Part shown: positions 31,553-31,554 of the stretch, piece after piece
Layout of the letters: each line of letters starts with the position of its first letter
Position numbering within the stretch: the stretch's first letter is position 1
Assembly: GCA_035454085.1 (NCBI GenBank)
Contig: DAOTEJ010000026.1
Span: forward strand, 1-31,554
DNA: 31,554 nucleotides
Direction: 5' to 3'
Source: DAOTEJ01 sp035454085
GTDB taxonomy: Bacteria > Pseudomonadota > Gammaproteobacteria > Burkholderiales > Burkholderiaceae_F
Made by a program: the position numbers and the translations under genes
The notes under the pieces: model-generated
The model's input: the letters and a program-made list of their open reading frames with translations, nothing else
Told to the model about the DNA's origin: nothing
Databases searched by the model: none

Positions 31553-31554
31553 GG

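Overview
This 31.5 kb window is high-GC bacterial chromosome, densely coding. Gene content and family resemblances point to a betaproteobacterium, most likely Burkholderiales. The clues are a leucine/isovalerate (liu) cluster, DUF1289, DUF3455 and DUF4126 proteins, a DUF1801 protein with a histone H1-like tail, and a LIV-type ABC transporter operon flanked by acyl-CoA ligases. This placement is inference from family content, not from a marker gene. I see no tRNA, rRNA, CRISPR array, insertion sequence, integrase or replication origin, and no gene-free stretch longer than 300 bases.

Region 1 (6-8288, + strand) is a leucine/isovalerate degradation cluster. It holds the carboxyltransferase subunit of methylcrotonyl-CoA carboxylase (liuB), methylglutaconyl-CoA hydratase (liuC), the biotin-bearing subunit (liuD) and HMG-CoA lyase (liuE). 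Four accessory genes sit between them with very short gaps or ATGA overlaps: a DUF1801 protein, a dienelactone-hydrolase-like exported enzyme, a DUF4126 membrane protein and a 2-hydroxyacid dehydrogenase. Isovaleryl-CoA dehydrogenase and the regulator are not in the window and probably lie just upstream.

Region 2 (8524-9462, + strand) is an unrecognised lipoprotein gene with more AT-rich stretches than its neighbours. Region 3 (9517-14050, - strand) is a four-gene 2-oxoacid oxidoreductase operon: gamma, alpha, beta, then a GltD-like NAD(P)H flavoprotein with two C-terminal [4Fe-4S] motifs. The layout suggests that a 2-oxoacid is oxidised to its acyl-CoA with electrons passed to NAD(P)+. The substrate is not decided by the sequence. 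Divergent from it (14327-16155, + strand) are two overlapping genes for FMN split-barrel proteins, the second with an added GAF domain and a C-terminal domain that could bind DNA.

Region 4 (16232-22012) is a group of small housekeeping or stress-type genes. A monohaem cytochrome c and a hemerythrin-like protein lie on the - strand. On the + strand are a coupled DUF1289 / membrane protein / metallo-beta-lactamase-fold set, a DUF3455 lipoprotein, an exported tandem rhodanese with one dead domain, and the DUF1801-H1-like fusion, which is closed by a strong hairpin terminator at 22034-22061.

Region 5 (22121-30719, - strand) is an eight-gene operon. In transcription order it holds a long-chain-type acyl-CoA ligase, a small membrane protein, LivG, LivH, LivM, a periplasmic binding protein, LivF and a PaaK-family ligase. 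It reads as an uptake-and-CoA-activation system for a carboxylic acid, probably aromatic or fatty, rather than a plain amino-acid importer. A Crp/Fnr-family regulator (30869-31552, + strand) is divergent from it and is the obvious candidate controller. I did not find a clearly new defence or mobile system. The least explained parts are the FMN-GAF protein pair facing the 2-oxoacid oxidoreductase, and the ligase-transporter operon, whose PaaK-like enzyme has an altered P-loop.
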